From contig JAJPHF010000102.1 in the NCBI GenBank assembly GCA_021325365.1, positions 9,949-73,948 on the forward strand: a stretch of DNA of 64,000 nt, read 5' to 3'. This DNA is from Pseudomonadota bacterium (lineage in GTDB: Bacteria > Chloroflexota > UBA6077 > JAJPHF01). A model generated the notes under the pieces. It ran no database searches. It was not told the DNA's origin and was given only the letters and a program-made list of their open reading frames with translations. The translations under genes were made by a program, and so were the position numbers. Shown here one piece after another: positions 41,820-50,889 of the stretch (positions are counted from its first letter, which is position 1; each line of letters opens with the position of its first letter).

Positions 41820-43305
41820 CGTAACGATGCCCCGCCTCAGCGATACGATGCAGGAGGGCAAGATCGCCCGCTGGCTGAAGCACCCGGGCGACCGGGTGGC
41901 GCCGGGGGACGTGCTGGCCGAGATCGAGACCGACAAGGCGACGATGGAGCTGGAGGCGTACGACGCGGGCGTGCTGGAGCGCATCCTGGTGCCCGAGGGG
42001 CAGAACGCGCCGATTGGCCAGGCGATCGCCGTGATCGGCACGGGCGCCGCCGCGAATGGCAGCGGCTCTCCCGCAGCGCCCTCGGGCCGCCCGGCGGGGG
42101 CCGCCGCGACGTCCACGGCGCCCGCGCCCTCCGAGGCTGGCCCCGCCGCTCGCGCTTCGGGCCAGCCGCCGGTGGGCGCGAACCCACCCGCCGTGCAGCA
42201 GGAGACGCGGCCGCCGACCGACGCGGCCGGCGGCGAGCCCGCCGCGCAGAGCGTCGGGATGGCACCGGCCCAAGCGACAACTGGCGGCGCCCCGCCCGAG
42301 GGCGCGGGCACCGCGCCGGCCCAGCCCGCGACCAGTGGCGGTACGCCGGCGGGCGGGGTCCGGGCGTCGCCGATGGCGCGCGCCATCGCGCGCGAGCGAG
42401 GGATCGACCTGCGCACGATCCACGGCAGCGGGCCGGGCGGGCGCGTGATCCGCGCGGACGTCGAGGCGGCGAGCGGCAACGGACACGCGCCCGCGCCGCC
42501 GAGCGCCGCGCCGCCCGCCCCAGCCGCGGCCGAGGCCGCGCGGCCGCCCGCGCCGCCCGTAACGACGCCTGCCGGCCCGGCTGCACCGTCGGCGACGGCC
42601 GCCCCCGCGGCGCCGTCCGAGGACGTCGAGGTGCGCCCGGTCGGCCGCGTACACCAGCTGATGGCCGAGCGCACGCTGCTGAGCGTGCGGGAGATCCCGC
42701 AATACTACTTGACGGCCGAGATCGACATGCAGGCCGCGCTCGACCTGCGCCGCCAGCTGGAGGCGACGTTCGGCGGGGAGCCGCGCATCACAATCAACGC
42801 CATCGTCCTGCGGGCAGTGGCGCTGGCGCTGCGCGAGGTGCCGGAGGTGAACAGCGTCTGGCGCGACGGGCAGTGGACCGTGCACCGGCGGGTCAACCTG
42901 GGGATGGCGGTGGCGATTCCGGACGGGCTGATCGTGCCGGTGATCCGCGATGCCGACCGCAAGTCGCTGCGCGAGATCGCCGTCGAGTCGCGCGCGCTTG
43001 CCAGCCGAGCGCGGGACGGGAAGCTGTCGCTGCCCGAAGTGCAGGGCGGCACTTTCAGCGTGACGAACCTCGGCATGTTCGACGTCGAGGAGTTCCACGG
43101 GATCATCAACCCGCCGGAGGCCGGCCTGCTGGCGGTGGGCACCACCGTGGAGAAGCCGGTCGGGCTGGACGGCCAGATCGTGCTGCGACCCCGCATGCGG
43201 GTAACGCTGACCGCGGATCACCGCGCCTACTCGGGCGACGTCGGCGCCCGCTTCCTCCAGGCGGTCAAGCGCCTGCTCGAACAGCCGCTGCGACTGGGCT
43301 TCTAA
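41812..43305 (+). CDS. pdhC: Dihydrolipoamide acyltransferase (E2) with atypical catalytic motif
   Basis: A 497-residue E2. It has one lipoyl domain (1-75) with Lys42 in EIETDKATMELEAYDAG, a 100-residue Ala/Pro/Gly linker, and an E1/E3-binding domain at about 182-220 (RASPMARAIARERGIDLRTI). After a second linker comes the acyltransferase core from about 275 (VGRVHQLMAERTLLSVREIP). The catalytic His is His470 in LTADHRAYSGDVG; the usual DHRxxDG has Asp four residues after His, here Ser474. The core otherwise looks intact (NLGMFDVEEFHGIINPPEAG). It transfers the acyl group to CoA. The specific 2-oxoacid is pyruvate by context only. Confidence 0.92.
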   Translation: MPDVTMPRLSDTMQEGKIARWLKHPGDRVAPGDVLAEIETDKATMELEAYDAGVLERILVPEGQNAPIGQAIAVIGTGAAANGSGSPAAPSGRPAGAAATSTAPAPSEAGPAARASGQPPVGANPPAVQQETRPPTDAAGGEPAAQSVGMAPAQATTGGAPPEGAGTAPAQPATSGGTPAGGVRASPMARAIARERGIDLRTIHGSGPGGRVIRADVEAASGNGHAPAPPSAAPPAPAAAEAARPPAPPVTTPAGPAAPSATAAPAAPSEDVEVRPVGRVHQLMAERTLLSVREIPQYYLTAEIDMQAALDLRRQLEATFGGEPRITINAIVLRAVALALREVPEVNSVWRDGQWTVHRRVNLGMAVAIPDGLIVPVIRDADRKSLREIAVESRALASRARDGKLSLPEVQGGTFSVTNLGMFDVEEFHGIINPPEAGLLAVGTTVEKPVGLDGQIVLRPRMRVTLTADHRAYSGDVGARFLQAVKRLLEQPLRLGF

Positions 43306-43414
43306 ACTGGCGCACGGGCTTGCTAGGTATCGCTGGCTTCGCCAGAGGTGCGCAGCACGCCCGTAGAGGTACTTCGCAGCCACACGCCGGCGCGCCGCGG
43401 AAGCGGTGGGGCTG

Positions 43415-43936
43415 TTAGGGCGCCCCGCCGCGGCGCAGGGTAGCCACAGCGGCGAGGATGGCGGCGGCGAGCTCGCGCACGCGCGGCGCGTCGCTGGTGG
43501 CGAGGATCTCCCGCGCCGGGGCTTCGAGCGCGTCGGCCACGTCGCCCTGCAGGTAGCCGAGCAGGCTCACGAGCTGCGCGTACTGGTCGGCGCTGACCGT
43601 GTCGGACGGGGGCGAGCAGGTGTAGTCAGCGAAGTTGTTCAGCGCCCGCGTGAGCCGTGCCCGCGACGAGTTCTCCTGGTCGTCCGACGTCACGAGGCGC
43701 CAGCCCGTCGGCACATAGGGATAAGGGTAGGGCGCGAGACCGGCGATCCAGGGGAACGGGGGCAACGTCCAGCCTGTGGGTACCAGTCGCGGCTCCTCGG
43801 GCGCGGACGCCGCGAAGCGCCGCACGAGCTGGCGCGCGGCGCGGCAGTCGGCGCTGGTCTCCTGGGCAGCCGCCAGCCGAGGCGTGCCGAGCGCGGCCGC
43901 CGCGACGAGGCTGGCGAGCAACAGACGAATCCACAT
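43415..43936 (-). CDS. Secreted hypothetical protein
   Basis: A 173-residue exported protein. Signal peptide MWIRLLLASLVAAAALGTPR with cleavage near AAAQE; GGGAGGAGGGG lies immediately before the ATG, and an upstream in-frame ATG is therefore disfavoured. The mature part has a Pro/Tyr/Trp-rich segment (VPTGWTLPPFPWIAGLAPYP, then YPYVPTGW) and a C-terminal helical half (LTRALNNFADYTCSPPSDTV, YAQLVSLLGYLQGDVADALE). Two cysteines could pair. No family recognised. It is divergent from the next secreted protein. Confidence 0.7.
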   Translation of the reverse strand: MWIRLLLASLVAAAALGTPRLAAAQETSADCRAARQLVRRFAASAPEEPRLVPTGWTLPPFPWIAGLAPYPYPYVPTGWRLVTSDDQENSSRARLTRALNNFADYTCSPPSDTVSADQYAQLVSLLGYLQGDVADALEAPAREILATSDAPRVRELAAAILAAVATLRRGGAP

Positions 43937-44055
43937 ACCCCCTCCTCCCGCGACGGGCGCCGCGGCCGCCCCATTATACGCCGCCCGGGTCGCCACGGTG
44001 GCCGCCCACCCGCCGCCCCTGCTACCCTTCCACTAACTTGTCAGAGGAGCTACTG

Positions 44056-44625
44056 ATGCCACGCTCGTCGCGCGACCTCACCCCGGAGCTTCCCCTGCGC
44101 CGGCCGCGCGCCTGGCTCGTGGCGGTCGCCGCGCTGCTTTGCGTGGGCGGGGCGCCGCGCGCGCTGGCGCAGGGGCCGGCGGCCTCGCCCCCGGCCCTAC
44201 AGTGCCCGACCGACGACCCGATGTGCACATACGGCGAGCGCCACCTGGCGCGGGACGGCTATGCGTACCAGATGATGACGGTGAGCGGCGGGGCCGACTG
44301 GTCGACGCGGTTCTGGGTACGGAGCGCCCAGGGCGAGGTGCTGCTGGCGGTACCGCCGCTGCGGGGCGACGCCTACCTGGCCGTGCAACGCGCGGACGGC
44401 GACCAGACGAGCGCGACGCCGGCCGTCCGCATCGTCAGCTACCACTATGGCCCGGACGACCCCGCCTACGCGCCGTCCGGCCTGTCGAGCACGGTCTATC
44501 ACTACGATGCCGCGAGCGGCAGTCTTGTCGCCGACGAGCCGGCGATCCAGCCGGTTGCCAGCCCGGCGGACATCCGTCAGATGCTCGCGAACGAGGGCTG
44601 GACGCTCGTCTTCCCCGACCAATAG
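44056..44625 (+). CDS. Secreted hypothetical protein
   Basis: A 189-residue exported protein: basic N-region MPRSSRDLTPELPLRRPRAW, hydrophobic core LVAVAALLCVGGAPRALAQ, cleavage after ALAQ. The mature part contains CPTDDPMCTYGERH (a likely disulfide), a beta-rich central part (YQMMTVSGGADWSTRFWVRS, VLLAVPPLRGDAYLAVQ) and a C-terminal helix ending in WTLVFPDQ. GAGGAG seven nt before the ATG. Family not recognised. Shares with the 43415 protein only the secreted character; the two are divergent across a 119-base gap. Confidence 0.72.
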   Translation: MPRSSRDLTPELPLRRPRAWLVAVAALLCVGGAPRALAQGPAASPPALQCPTDDPMCTYGERHLARDGYAYQMMTVSGGADWSTRFWVRSAQGEVLLAVPPLRGDAYLAVQRADGDQTSATPAVRIVSYHYGPDDPAYAPSGLSSTVYHYDAASGSLVADEPAIQPVASPADIRQMLANEGWTLVFPDQ

Positions 44626-44709
44626 CAGCGGCGCCCGCCGGGGCCGATCGCGGCGTGCAGGCCGCCTGGCGCGTCCGATTCGGTGGTCCCCGGCGACTGT
44701 TGTAACGAG

Positions 44710-44739
44710 TTGCGTCGCGAGAGGGCACTGCATTACAAT
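44710..44739 (+). promoter_or_regulatory. Promoter upstream of the Thr-Pro surface protein
   Basis: TTGCGT (44710-44715), 18-base spacer, TACAAT (44734-44739). The -10 matches the consensus in five of six positions and is a rare AT-rich patch. It lies 123 bases before the start codon of the large secreted protein. Confidence 0.45.
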
Positions 44740-44861
44740 GGCGGCATACCGCCACGTCGCTGGCCCCATGCTTCCCGAGCGACCGGCGGCCGGGCATCCT
44801 CCCTGGCGTCTCCTGACCTCCAACCGTGGTGGCGGCTACCTGGTGCCAAGGGGACTGGCGC

Positions 44862-47800
44862 ATGGGCAGCACGGGTTGGGCAAGCAGGGCGATCTCTGCC
44901 TGGCGGGCCTGGGCCGCGCACGGCGTCGCGGCACGCCGGCGGGCTATCGCTGCCTGCCTGCTAGCCACCGTGCTCGCCGTTGCGGCGGGCCTCAGCGTGC
45001 CGCAGCCAACCGACCCGGGCGAGGGGCTGGGCGGCGTAGCCACGCCCGAATCGACGCGGGGCGCGCACGTGCTCATGGCGTTGCCGACGCCCCCACCGCG
45101 CCCCCAGGTCGCCGTGTTGCCTGCTGACGACGAGGAGGAGGCCGATCCGGCCGTTGCGCCACCGCGCGAGCGGCGGGTGGCCGTCTCGCGGGCGACGCGC
45201 GCCACGGCTCCGTCGACATCCTCTCGCTCCACGCGGGAGCCGCGCGCGACGAGCACGCCGCGTCCGCCTGGCGCTACCCGCACGGCGCGGCCGGCTGCCA
45301 CGCGCTCTGCCGCGAGCGCGGCGCGGCCCACGGCCACGCGGATGGCACGCGCCCGGCCCGGCCCCGCGCCCGCGCCGTCGCCTAGCGCCGCGCCGTCGGC
45401 AATCGCCGCGCCGCTTGCACTCGTTCCTGATATCGAGGACGACGAGGATGCGGCCCTGGCGGGACCGCATCAGCCTACCACGCGGACCCGGCTGCTGCGC
45501 CAGCGACGACCCAGCCGACCGCGCGCAACGGCCACCCCGACGCCGGCGGTCGCGGACCCGGATGACGCCGACGAGCCGGAGGCGGATGCTCCGAGCCGCC
45601 GGACGCGCCCGGCCCGGCCGCCGCGCGCGCCACTCCCCACGCGCACGCCGCGCCCCACCGCCACGCCGCGGGGCTTGGGCGGGGGCCGGACGACCGCCAC
45701 GCCCCGCCCGACGAGCACGCAGGCGCCCACGCGCACGCCGAGCCCGACGCGCACGGCGACGCTCACGGCCACGCCGGTGCCGCGTCCGCTGGCGAGTGGG
45801 AGCCGGTTTGTGGCCGTGGTGGCGGGCGCGAGCGGGACCAGCGTGAGCGGCGCGCTCACGGGGCGGGCGCTGCTGTTCGGCCTGGACGCCACCCTCGCGG
45901 GAGCGGAGTTCACGGGGCTGCGGCTCGGCACTGGCAGTCTGAGCGCGGGTGCGCTACGGGGCTACGACACCCTGGTCTTTCTGGGCGTGTGCAAGCTCGA
46001 CGCGCTCACGGCCGACGAGCGGGCCGCGGTGCGCGAGTTCGTCACGACGGGCGGCAAACTGGTGCTGCGCGACAGCAACGACGCTGGCGTCTGTCCCGGC
46101 GACGACCGGAGCTACGCCGCGCTCGGCCTGCCGTTCGGTACCGCCGCGCCACCCGACCGCAATGCGCCCGCCCCGGTGCAGGTGGTGGCGGAGTCGCCGC
46201 TGGCCAGCGCCGATCCGGGGTCGCCGTACTTCGTGGACCCCGCAGCGCTGAGCGCCGCACCGTACAGCGCGGGCGACGCGGGCTACGTGACCGGCGCCAG
46301 CGGCGTGTGCGCGAGCCTGGTGGTCGCCGGGGCGGCGGGCGAGCAGCGAGTGGTGCGCGGCTGGGCGAACGTGGGCGCCGGCACAGTGGTGTACGACGGC
46401 TGGGACACGGGGGATGGGCGGAAGGCCAACGCGCCGCTGGCGAAGCACTTGTGGTACCTCGACCTGCGAGCGCCCTGGCCCTTGCCCGCGAGCTGCCCGC
46501 CGTTGCCGGCGCAGCCGTCCGTGACGCCGACCGCGACCCCGTCGCCGTCGCGCACGCCATCGCCCAGCCCGACGCCGAGCGTCACGCCGCGCGCCACCCC
46601 TTCGGCGACGGCTACGGTGACCGGCACGCTGACGCCGACCGTCACGTCCACGCGCTTGCCGCGGCGCTCGCCCACGCCCGTGCGCCGACGGACGCCCACC
46701 CGCACGCCGTCGCCGAGCGCAACGCCAAGCGCCACGGCGACGCCGAGCGTCACCCCGACGCCGACTCCGAACGGCATCATCCCCGCCAGCGGAGGCCCCG
46801 ACGCCTTCGGCTACACGTATCGTGACAGCCGCCTGCCCGGCGGCCCAGCCTACAGCTGGCCGGACCCCGTCCACGGGGGAGCCCGCCTCGCGGCGCTGGA
46901 CGAGAGCGACAACCTGCGGGCGGGGCCGGTGCCGCTCGGGTTCGACTTCCCCTTCTACGGGGGGACTTTCAACGAGGTGTACGTGGACACGAACGGCCTG
47001 CTGAGCTTCGTGGGGCCAGCCGGTTCGTCGCCGCCTGGCAACGTCCCGCTCACGGGCGCGGGCGCCCCCGTGGCCCTGGTGGCCCCGTTCTGGGACGACC
47101 TGGTGACGTGGCGCGCCAGTCGCTGCGACGGAGCGCCCAGCGAGCGGGGTGTCTACACGTTGAGCGGCGGTGCGGGGGAGGGGCGCTTCTTCGGCGCGGC
47201 CTGGGTTGCGGTGGATCGCAACCCGTGCTCGGCGCGGCTCCCGCTGGGCCAGGGGTACAGCTTCGCGGCATTTCTGTACGCCGATGGACGCATCGTGTTC
47301 CAGTACCGCACCCTCGACGGCACAACGACCTCCGCCACGGTCGGCATCCGCAGCCCGGACGGAAAAAGCGCGCTGCAGTACGTGTACAACGCGGCGGGGC
47401 TCGGCGAGGGGCGCGCGGTGGAGTTCCGGCCGCCGGCGCCGAGCGGCGACGTCCCGCTGCTCGGCACGCTGCGCGTCGCCGCCGAGCGCGCCGGCACGCC
47501 GTCGCCGACGCCCACCGCGGGCCCGGCGCGCGGCACGCCGTCGCCGACGACGCCAGTGGCGAGCACCCTCACGCCCGCGCTGGCCAGCCCAACGCGCGCC
47601 GCGAGCCCCACGCCGACGCCCACCGTGACGCACACGCCGAGCCCCACGGCAACGCGCACGCCGACGCCCACGCGCACGGCCACGGCCACGAGCACGCGCA
47701 CCCCGACAGCGACGCGCACCCCGACGGCCACCGCCACGCGCACGCCCACCCGTACGCCCACGCGTACCCCAACGCGCACGCCGACCCGCACGCCCACGCG

Positions 47801-47912
47801 CACGGCCACGCCCATCCCGACGCCGACACGGGTGCCGACGGCCACCCCGGCGCCGGCCCGCGCGGCCGCGCCGGGGCCGGGAGCCGCACCCGCGCCGGCG
47901 GCCGCCCGCTAG
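44862..47912 (+). CDS. Large Thr/Pro-rich surface protein with GATase-like and NIDO-like domains
   Basis: A 1016-residue exported protein. N-terminal basic region and signal/anchor helix ([20 protein letters not shown]). A first Arg/Pro/Thr-rich linker runs to about residue 310. Next is a class-I glutamine-amidotransferase-like alpha/beta domain ([57 protein letters not shown]), then a second TP linker. A beta domain follows at about 640-845 with [27 protein letters not shown] and [14 protein letters not shown], resembling NIDO-type extracellular domains. The last 170 residues are [10 protein letters not shown] repeats and an Ala/Pro end. No LPXTG anchor. AAGGGG eight nt before ATG 44862. Role in adhesion or wall structure is inferred only. 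Confidence 0.82.
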   Translation: MGSTGWASRAISAWRAWAAHGVAARRRAIAACLLATVLAVAAGLSVPQPTDPGEGLGGVATPESTRGAHVLMALPTPPPRPQVAVLPADDEEEADPAVAPPRERRVAVSRATRATAPSTSSRSTREPRATSTPRPPGATRTARPAATRSAASAARPTATRMARARPGPAPAPSPSAAPSAIAAPLALVPDIEDDEDAALAGPHQPTTRTRLLRQRRPSRPRATATPTPAVADPDDADEPEADAPSRRTRPARPPRAPLPTRTPRPTATPRGLGGGRTTATPRPTSTQAPTRTPSPTRTATLTATPVPRPLASGSRFVAVVAGASGTSVSGALTGRALLFGLDATLAGAEFTGLRLGTGSLSAGALRGYDTLVFLGVCKLDALTADERAAVREFVTTGGKLVLRDSNDAGVCPGDDRSYAALGLPFGTAAPPDRNAPAPVQVVAESPLASADPGSPYFVDPAALSAAPYSAGDAGYVTGASGVCASLVVAGAAGEQRVVRGWANVGAGTVVYDGWDTGDGRKANAPLAKHLWYLDLRAPWPLPASCPPLPAQPSVTPTATPSPSRTPSPSPTPSVTPRATPSATATVTGTLTPTVTSTRLPRRSPTPVRRRTPTRTPSPSATPSATATPSVTPTPTPNGIIPASGGPDAFGYTYRDSRLPGGPAYSWPDPVHGGARLAALDESDNLRAGPVPLGFDFPFYGGTFNEVYVDTNGLLSFVGPAGSSPPGNVPLTGAGAPVALVAPFWDDLVTWRASRCDGAPSERGVYTLSGGAGEGRFFGAAWVAVDRNPCSARLPLGQGYSFAAFLYADGRIVFQYRTLDGTTTSATVGIRSPDGKSALQYVYNAAGLGEGRAVEFRPPAPSGDVPLLGTLRVAAERAGTPSPTPTAGPARGTPSPTTPVASTLTPALASPTRAASPTPTPTVTHTPSPTATRTPTPTRTATATSTRTPTATRTPTATATRTPTRTPTRTPTRTPTRTPTRTATPIPTPTRVPTATPAPARAAAPGPGAAPAPAAAR
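47614..47830 (+). repeat. Coding tandem repeat of Thr-Pro-Thr-Arg units
   Basis: Imperfect tandem units of 12-18 bases built on ACGCGCACGCCGACC encode TP, TR and TPTRTP runs in the C-terminal linker of the surface protein. The most regular part is 47740-47810. Such arrays expand and contract by slippage. Confidence 0.7.
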
Positions 47913-48068
47913 GCGGGTATCGGCGCCGGCGGGTCGCCGAGCAGGCGCCACAGGCCGGGTTGGTCAAGCTGGGGGCGGGGGCAGTGCCAACCGGTGTCGG
48001 CGTGCGATACTTAGACTGTCTTGGGCAGGCTCGGGCCGGCTAACCATGCTCGTGGCAGGGAGGAGCCC

Positions 48069-49589
48069 GTGGAGGATGCTGGCGGCAGCCTTGGGCATCC
48101 TGCGTCCCGCGCGGCGCAGCGAGCGGCGTTGCGCGTCGCCCAGGAGGCGGCAGCCCACGTACCCGCCTACGGCCGTTTCCTGCGCCGCGCGGGCTACGAT
48201 GCCGACCGGCTGCGCACCTTCGCCGACTTCTGCCAGCTCCCCACGATGGACAAGGCGTCCTACCTTCAACGCTACTCGCTGGGCGAGCGGTGTCGACAGG
48301 CTGACCTGACCCGGGCGTACATCACGGTAGCTAGCTCGGGCACGTCCGGGGGGGCAACGCTCTGGCCTCGCTACCCCGAGCAAGAGCCAGCGACTATCGC
48401 CGGGGTCCGAACGTTGCTGCAGGAGCATTTTCGGATTCTCGATCTGGCCACATTGGTGGTAATCGCAGCGGCCACGGGACCCTGGGCGTATGCTACGGGG
48501 ATGACGCTAGCAACCCAGCGAATCTTCGCGGAACCCGGGGTTTGCGGGACGGTAGTTACCCCGGGCTTGAACCAGGACGAGACGCTTCGCTTCATCGCGG
48601 AGCTAGGCCCGCACTATGACCAGGTGCTCCTCGTGAGCTATCCGGCGCTGGTCCCGTCGCTGCTGGAGGCCGGGAGCCGGCGGGGCATCGACTGGCCCTC
48701 GCTCGCGGTTTCGGTGCTGACAATGGGCGAAGGCGCCACGGAAGCGCAGCGAGAGGCCATCCTCCGGCAACTCGGGGCGGACGCGGGCTCCTTGAGGGGC
48801 TTTGTGAACGCTTTCAGCGCGACGGAGGCCGCAGGAGTGATCGGCTATGAGAGTCGGCTATGCCTCCTGCTGCGCCGGCTCTGCATCGAGCAGCCGGCGC
48901 TGGCCAAGGCGCTGTTTGGCACCCCCATTCTTCCCTCCATCAATCAGTACAACCCACTGGGGTACTTCCTTGAGACCAGCGGCGACGAGGTGTTGCTCAC
49001 GATGCGGGGCGCCGTGCCGCTGATCCGCTACAACACGCACGACCGTGGCGGTCTCTTGAGCTTCGCTGAGGTCATCACTATCTGCCGTGCTCATGGATAC
49101 GATCTTCAGGAGGAGTGGCGCCAGCGACAAGGTGGTCCCGTAACGATGCGGCCAGCACCATTCTTCTACGTCCACGGGCGCAGCGACGCCGTGATCCTGC
49201 ACGGCGGCAACGTCTATCTCGACGAGATCGCGCACGTGCTCGAACAGCCGCCGCTAGGGGCCTCCAACACCGGGCACTTCGAAGTGTCCCAGGCGGCGAG
49301 CGCCGACGGCCAAGTGACGTTGCGGTTGGTGGTGGAGCTACGGGAGGGGATCAGTCCCGGCGAGGGACTATCCACGCAGTACGAGCGCGACTTCCTTGCC
49401 GGGTTACGGAGCGTGAGCCCGCGCTTCCAGGCCGCGTACGACGCTAGCCAAGGCCGCGCCAAAGTAGTGGTGACGCTGGTGCCGCACGGTAGAATGGCGG
49501 GCAGCGGCCCCAAACGACGACGTGTGGTGCTGCCGCACGACAGCGCGAGTACCGACAACCCCGCGTCAGCGAACGCGGACCACGACTGA
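48069..49589 (+). CDS. Phenylacetate-CoA ligase / coenzyme F390 synthetase-like adenylating enzyme
   Basis: A 506-residue adenylate-forming enzyme of the PaaK/F390-synthetase group. The substrate-activating P-loop is VASSGTSGGATLWPRYPEQE; later motifs are VSVLTMGEGATEAQREAILR, RGFVNAFSATEAAGVIGYES (in the position of the YGxTE motif), PLIRYNTHDRGGLLSF (the RYxTGD-like motif) and FFYVHGRSDAVILHGGNVYL (the hinge and C-terminal subdomain). The GTG at 48069 with GGGAGGA five nt upstream is the best start. Codon use is less GC-biased than upstream genes, as it is in the next two genes. Converges with the lipoprotein gene at 49654. Confidence 0.83.
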   Translation: MEDAGGSLGHPASRAAQRAALRVAQEAAAHVPAYGRFLRRAGYDADRLRTFADFCQLPTMDKASYLQRYSLGERCRQADLTRAYITVASSGTSGGATLWPRYPEQEPATIAGVRTLLQEHFRILDLATLVVIAAATGPWAYATGMTLATQRIFAEPGVCGTVVTPGLNQDETLRFIAELGPHYDQVLLVSYPALVPSLLEAGSRRGIDWPSLAVSVLTMGEGATEAQREAILRQLGADAGSLRGFVNAFSATEAAGVIGYESRLCLLLRRLCIEQPALAKALFGTPILPSINQYNPLGYFLETSGDEVLLTMRGAVPLIRYNTHDRGGLLSFAEVITICRAHGYDLQEEWRQRQGGPVTMRPAPFFYVHGRSDAVILHGGNVYLDEIAHVLEQPPLGASNTGHFEVSQAASADGQVTLRLVVELREGISPGEGLSTQYERDFLAGLRSVSPRFQAAYDASQGRAKVVVTLVPHGRMAGSGPKRRRVVLPHDSASTDNPASANADHD

Positions 49590-49653
49590 GCGCGGCACCG
49601 CGCAGGTTGTGGGGCAAGCGCGGCACTTGGAGGGTGCGGCGGGGGGTCGGCCG

Positions 49654-50805
49654 CTAGGGAGCGCCGTCCAGAGTGCGGACCGCGTCATCGGCGAACTGAT
49701 AGTCCAGGAATTCGTCCAAGTTAGGCCGCTGGGGCACGTAGCCATGCTCCACTTGCCAGTTCAAGAACGTCGTCAAAGTCTGACTGTTGATGCGTCCATC
49801 CCGCGCGACGGCGAGATAGCCTGCCTTGCTCAGGATCTGGGGGGAGATATTGGCGGATTCGGCTAGCAGGGCGATCACCGCGTCGCGATCGCGGCCATAC
49901 TCCATAGCGTCCATGTAGTCGCGGGCAGCGCGGACATAACCGACGGCGAACCGGCGCGCGACATCGGACTGCTGATGGCCGAACTTCTCCGCGAAGACGA
50001 TCATTGCGATCTCGTAGTTGGGAATGTAATCGCCGGCGTCCCCAATGCGCGCGGCTAGTCCCCGGTCCTCGGCGATAGCGCCCCAAGGCTCGGGCACGAT
50101 CGCTAGGTCGGCGCTGCCACCACCGAACGCGGCCAGGATTTCGGGGAACCCCATATACTGCACGTCGGCAAGGTCGGATACGGTGAGCCCGACTTCGTCC
50201 AGCATGCGGTCCAACGCCGGCTCCGCAGGGTTCCCGCGGGCGGGATGCGCCACGCGCTTACCCCGCACGTCGGACGGACTCTGAACTACCGGTTGCCCGC
50301 CGGCGAGGCGTGAGAGCACCGGATAGCCGCGATTTCCGGGGGTAAGCAGCGAGGCGTCCAGGGCCAGAACGAGCCGGATGTCGCGAGCGAGCGCATTGAA
50401 GAAAGACGGCAGGGGCGGCGCCGAGGCCACGTCGAGGTCGCCACGACTGAGAGCTGGCAGCGCATCGCCGGCACTCCCAAATTGCTCGCTGTGCAGGTCG
50501 ATCCCTAGTTCGCGGAAATAACCGCGTGCATCCGCGAGGTGAATGATGTTGCCAAGCCCCTGAGTTCGCGCCGCTCGGACGACGGCCGGGACTGGCGAGG
50601 GCTGATCTGCGCCCTGCGCCGCGCTACCTGACGCCGGCGGGGCGGCAGCGGCCGGCGGGGCCTGACTGGTCGCCGTCGATTGGACACCGGGGGTAGGCGC
50701 AGCCGGGGACCGGGGGGCACCGGTACACCCGGAAAACGTCAGTACGCCGCTGCTCAGCAACACGAGACATAATCGCCGACCACTCACGATACCGATACCA
50801 ATCAT
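49654..50805 (-). CDS. NMT1/THI5-like ABC substrate-binding lipoprotein
   Basis: A 383-residue lipoprotein: MIGIGIVSGRRLCLVLLSSG with lipobox TFSGC, a Pro/Ala spacer, then the binding domain: IIHLADARGYFRELGIDLHS, ALSRGDLDVASAPPLPSFFN, SPSDVRGKRVAHPARGNPAE, FGGGSADLAIVPEPWG. It is related to the lipoproteins at 31748 and 52595 but more distant. The start is uncertain: ATG 50805 has AAGG six nt upstream, while ATG 50844 lies immediately behind a TATACT -10 sequence (50852-50857, minus strand) and could be leaderless. Divergent from a histidine kinase gene, which may sense the same ligand. No transporter subunits adjacent. Confidence 0.85.
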   Translation of the reverse strand: MIGIGIVSGRRLCLVLLSSGVLTFSGCTGAPRSPAAPTPGVQSTATSQAPPAAAAPPASGSAAQGADQPSPVPAVVRAARTQGLGNIIHLADARGYFRELGIDLHSEQFGSAGDALPALSRGDLDVASAPPLPSFFNALARDIRLVLALDASLLTPGNRGYPVLSRLAGGQPVVQSPSDVRGKRVAHPARGNPAEPALDRMLDEVGLTVSDLADVQYMGFPEILAAFGGGSADLAIVPEPWGAIAEDRGLAARIGDAGDYIPNYEIAMIVFAEKFGHQQSDVARRFAVGYVRAARDYMDAMEYGRDRDAVIALLAESANISPQILSKAGYLAVARDGRINSQTLTTFLNWQVEHGYVPQRPNLDEFLDYQFADDAVRTLDGAP

Positions 50806-50889
50806 GCACAACCTTATGCGGATCGAGTTGGTGTGCAGGGCCATCTTTCACAGTATAGACTAGAGATTAGCAGAAGGAGCAGTCCCGGA

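Noticed and set aside
47614..47830. CRISPR-like array
   Set aside because: Units are short, abutting, without spacers, and encode Thr-Pro repeats in frame.
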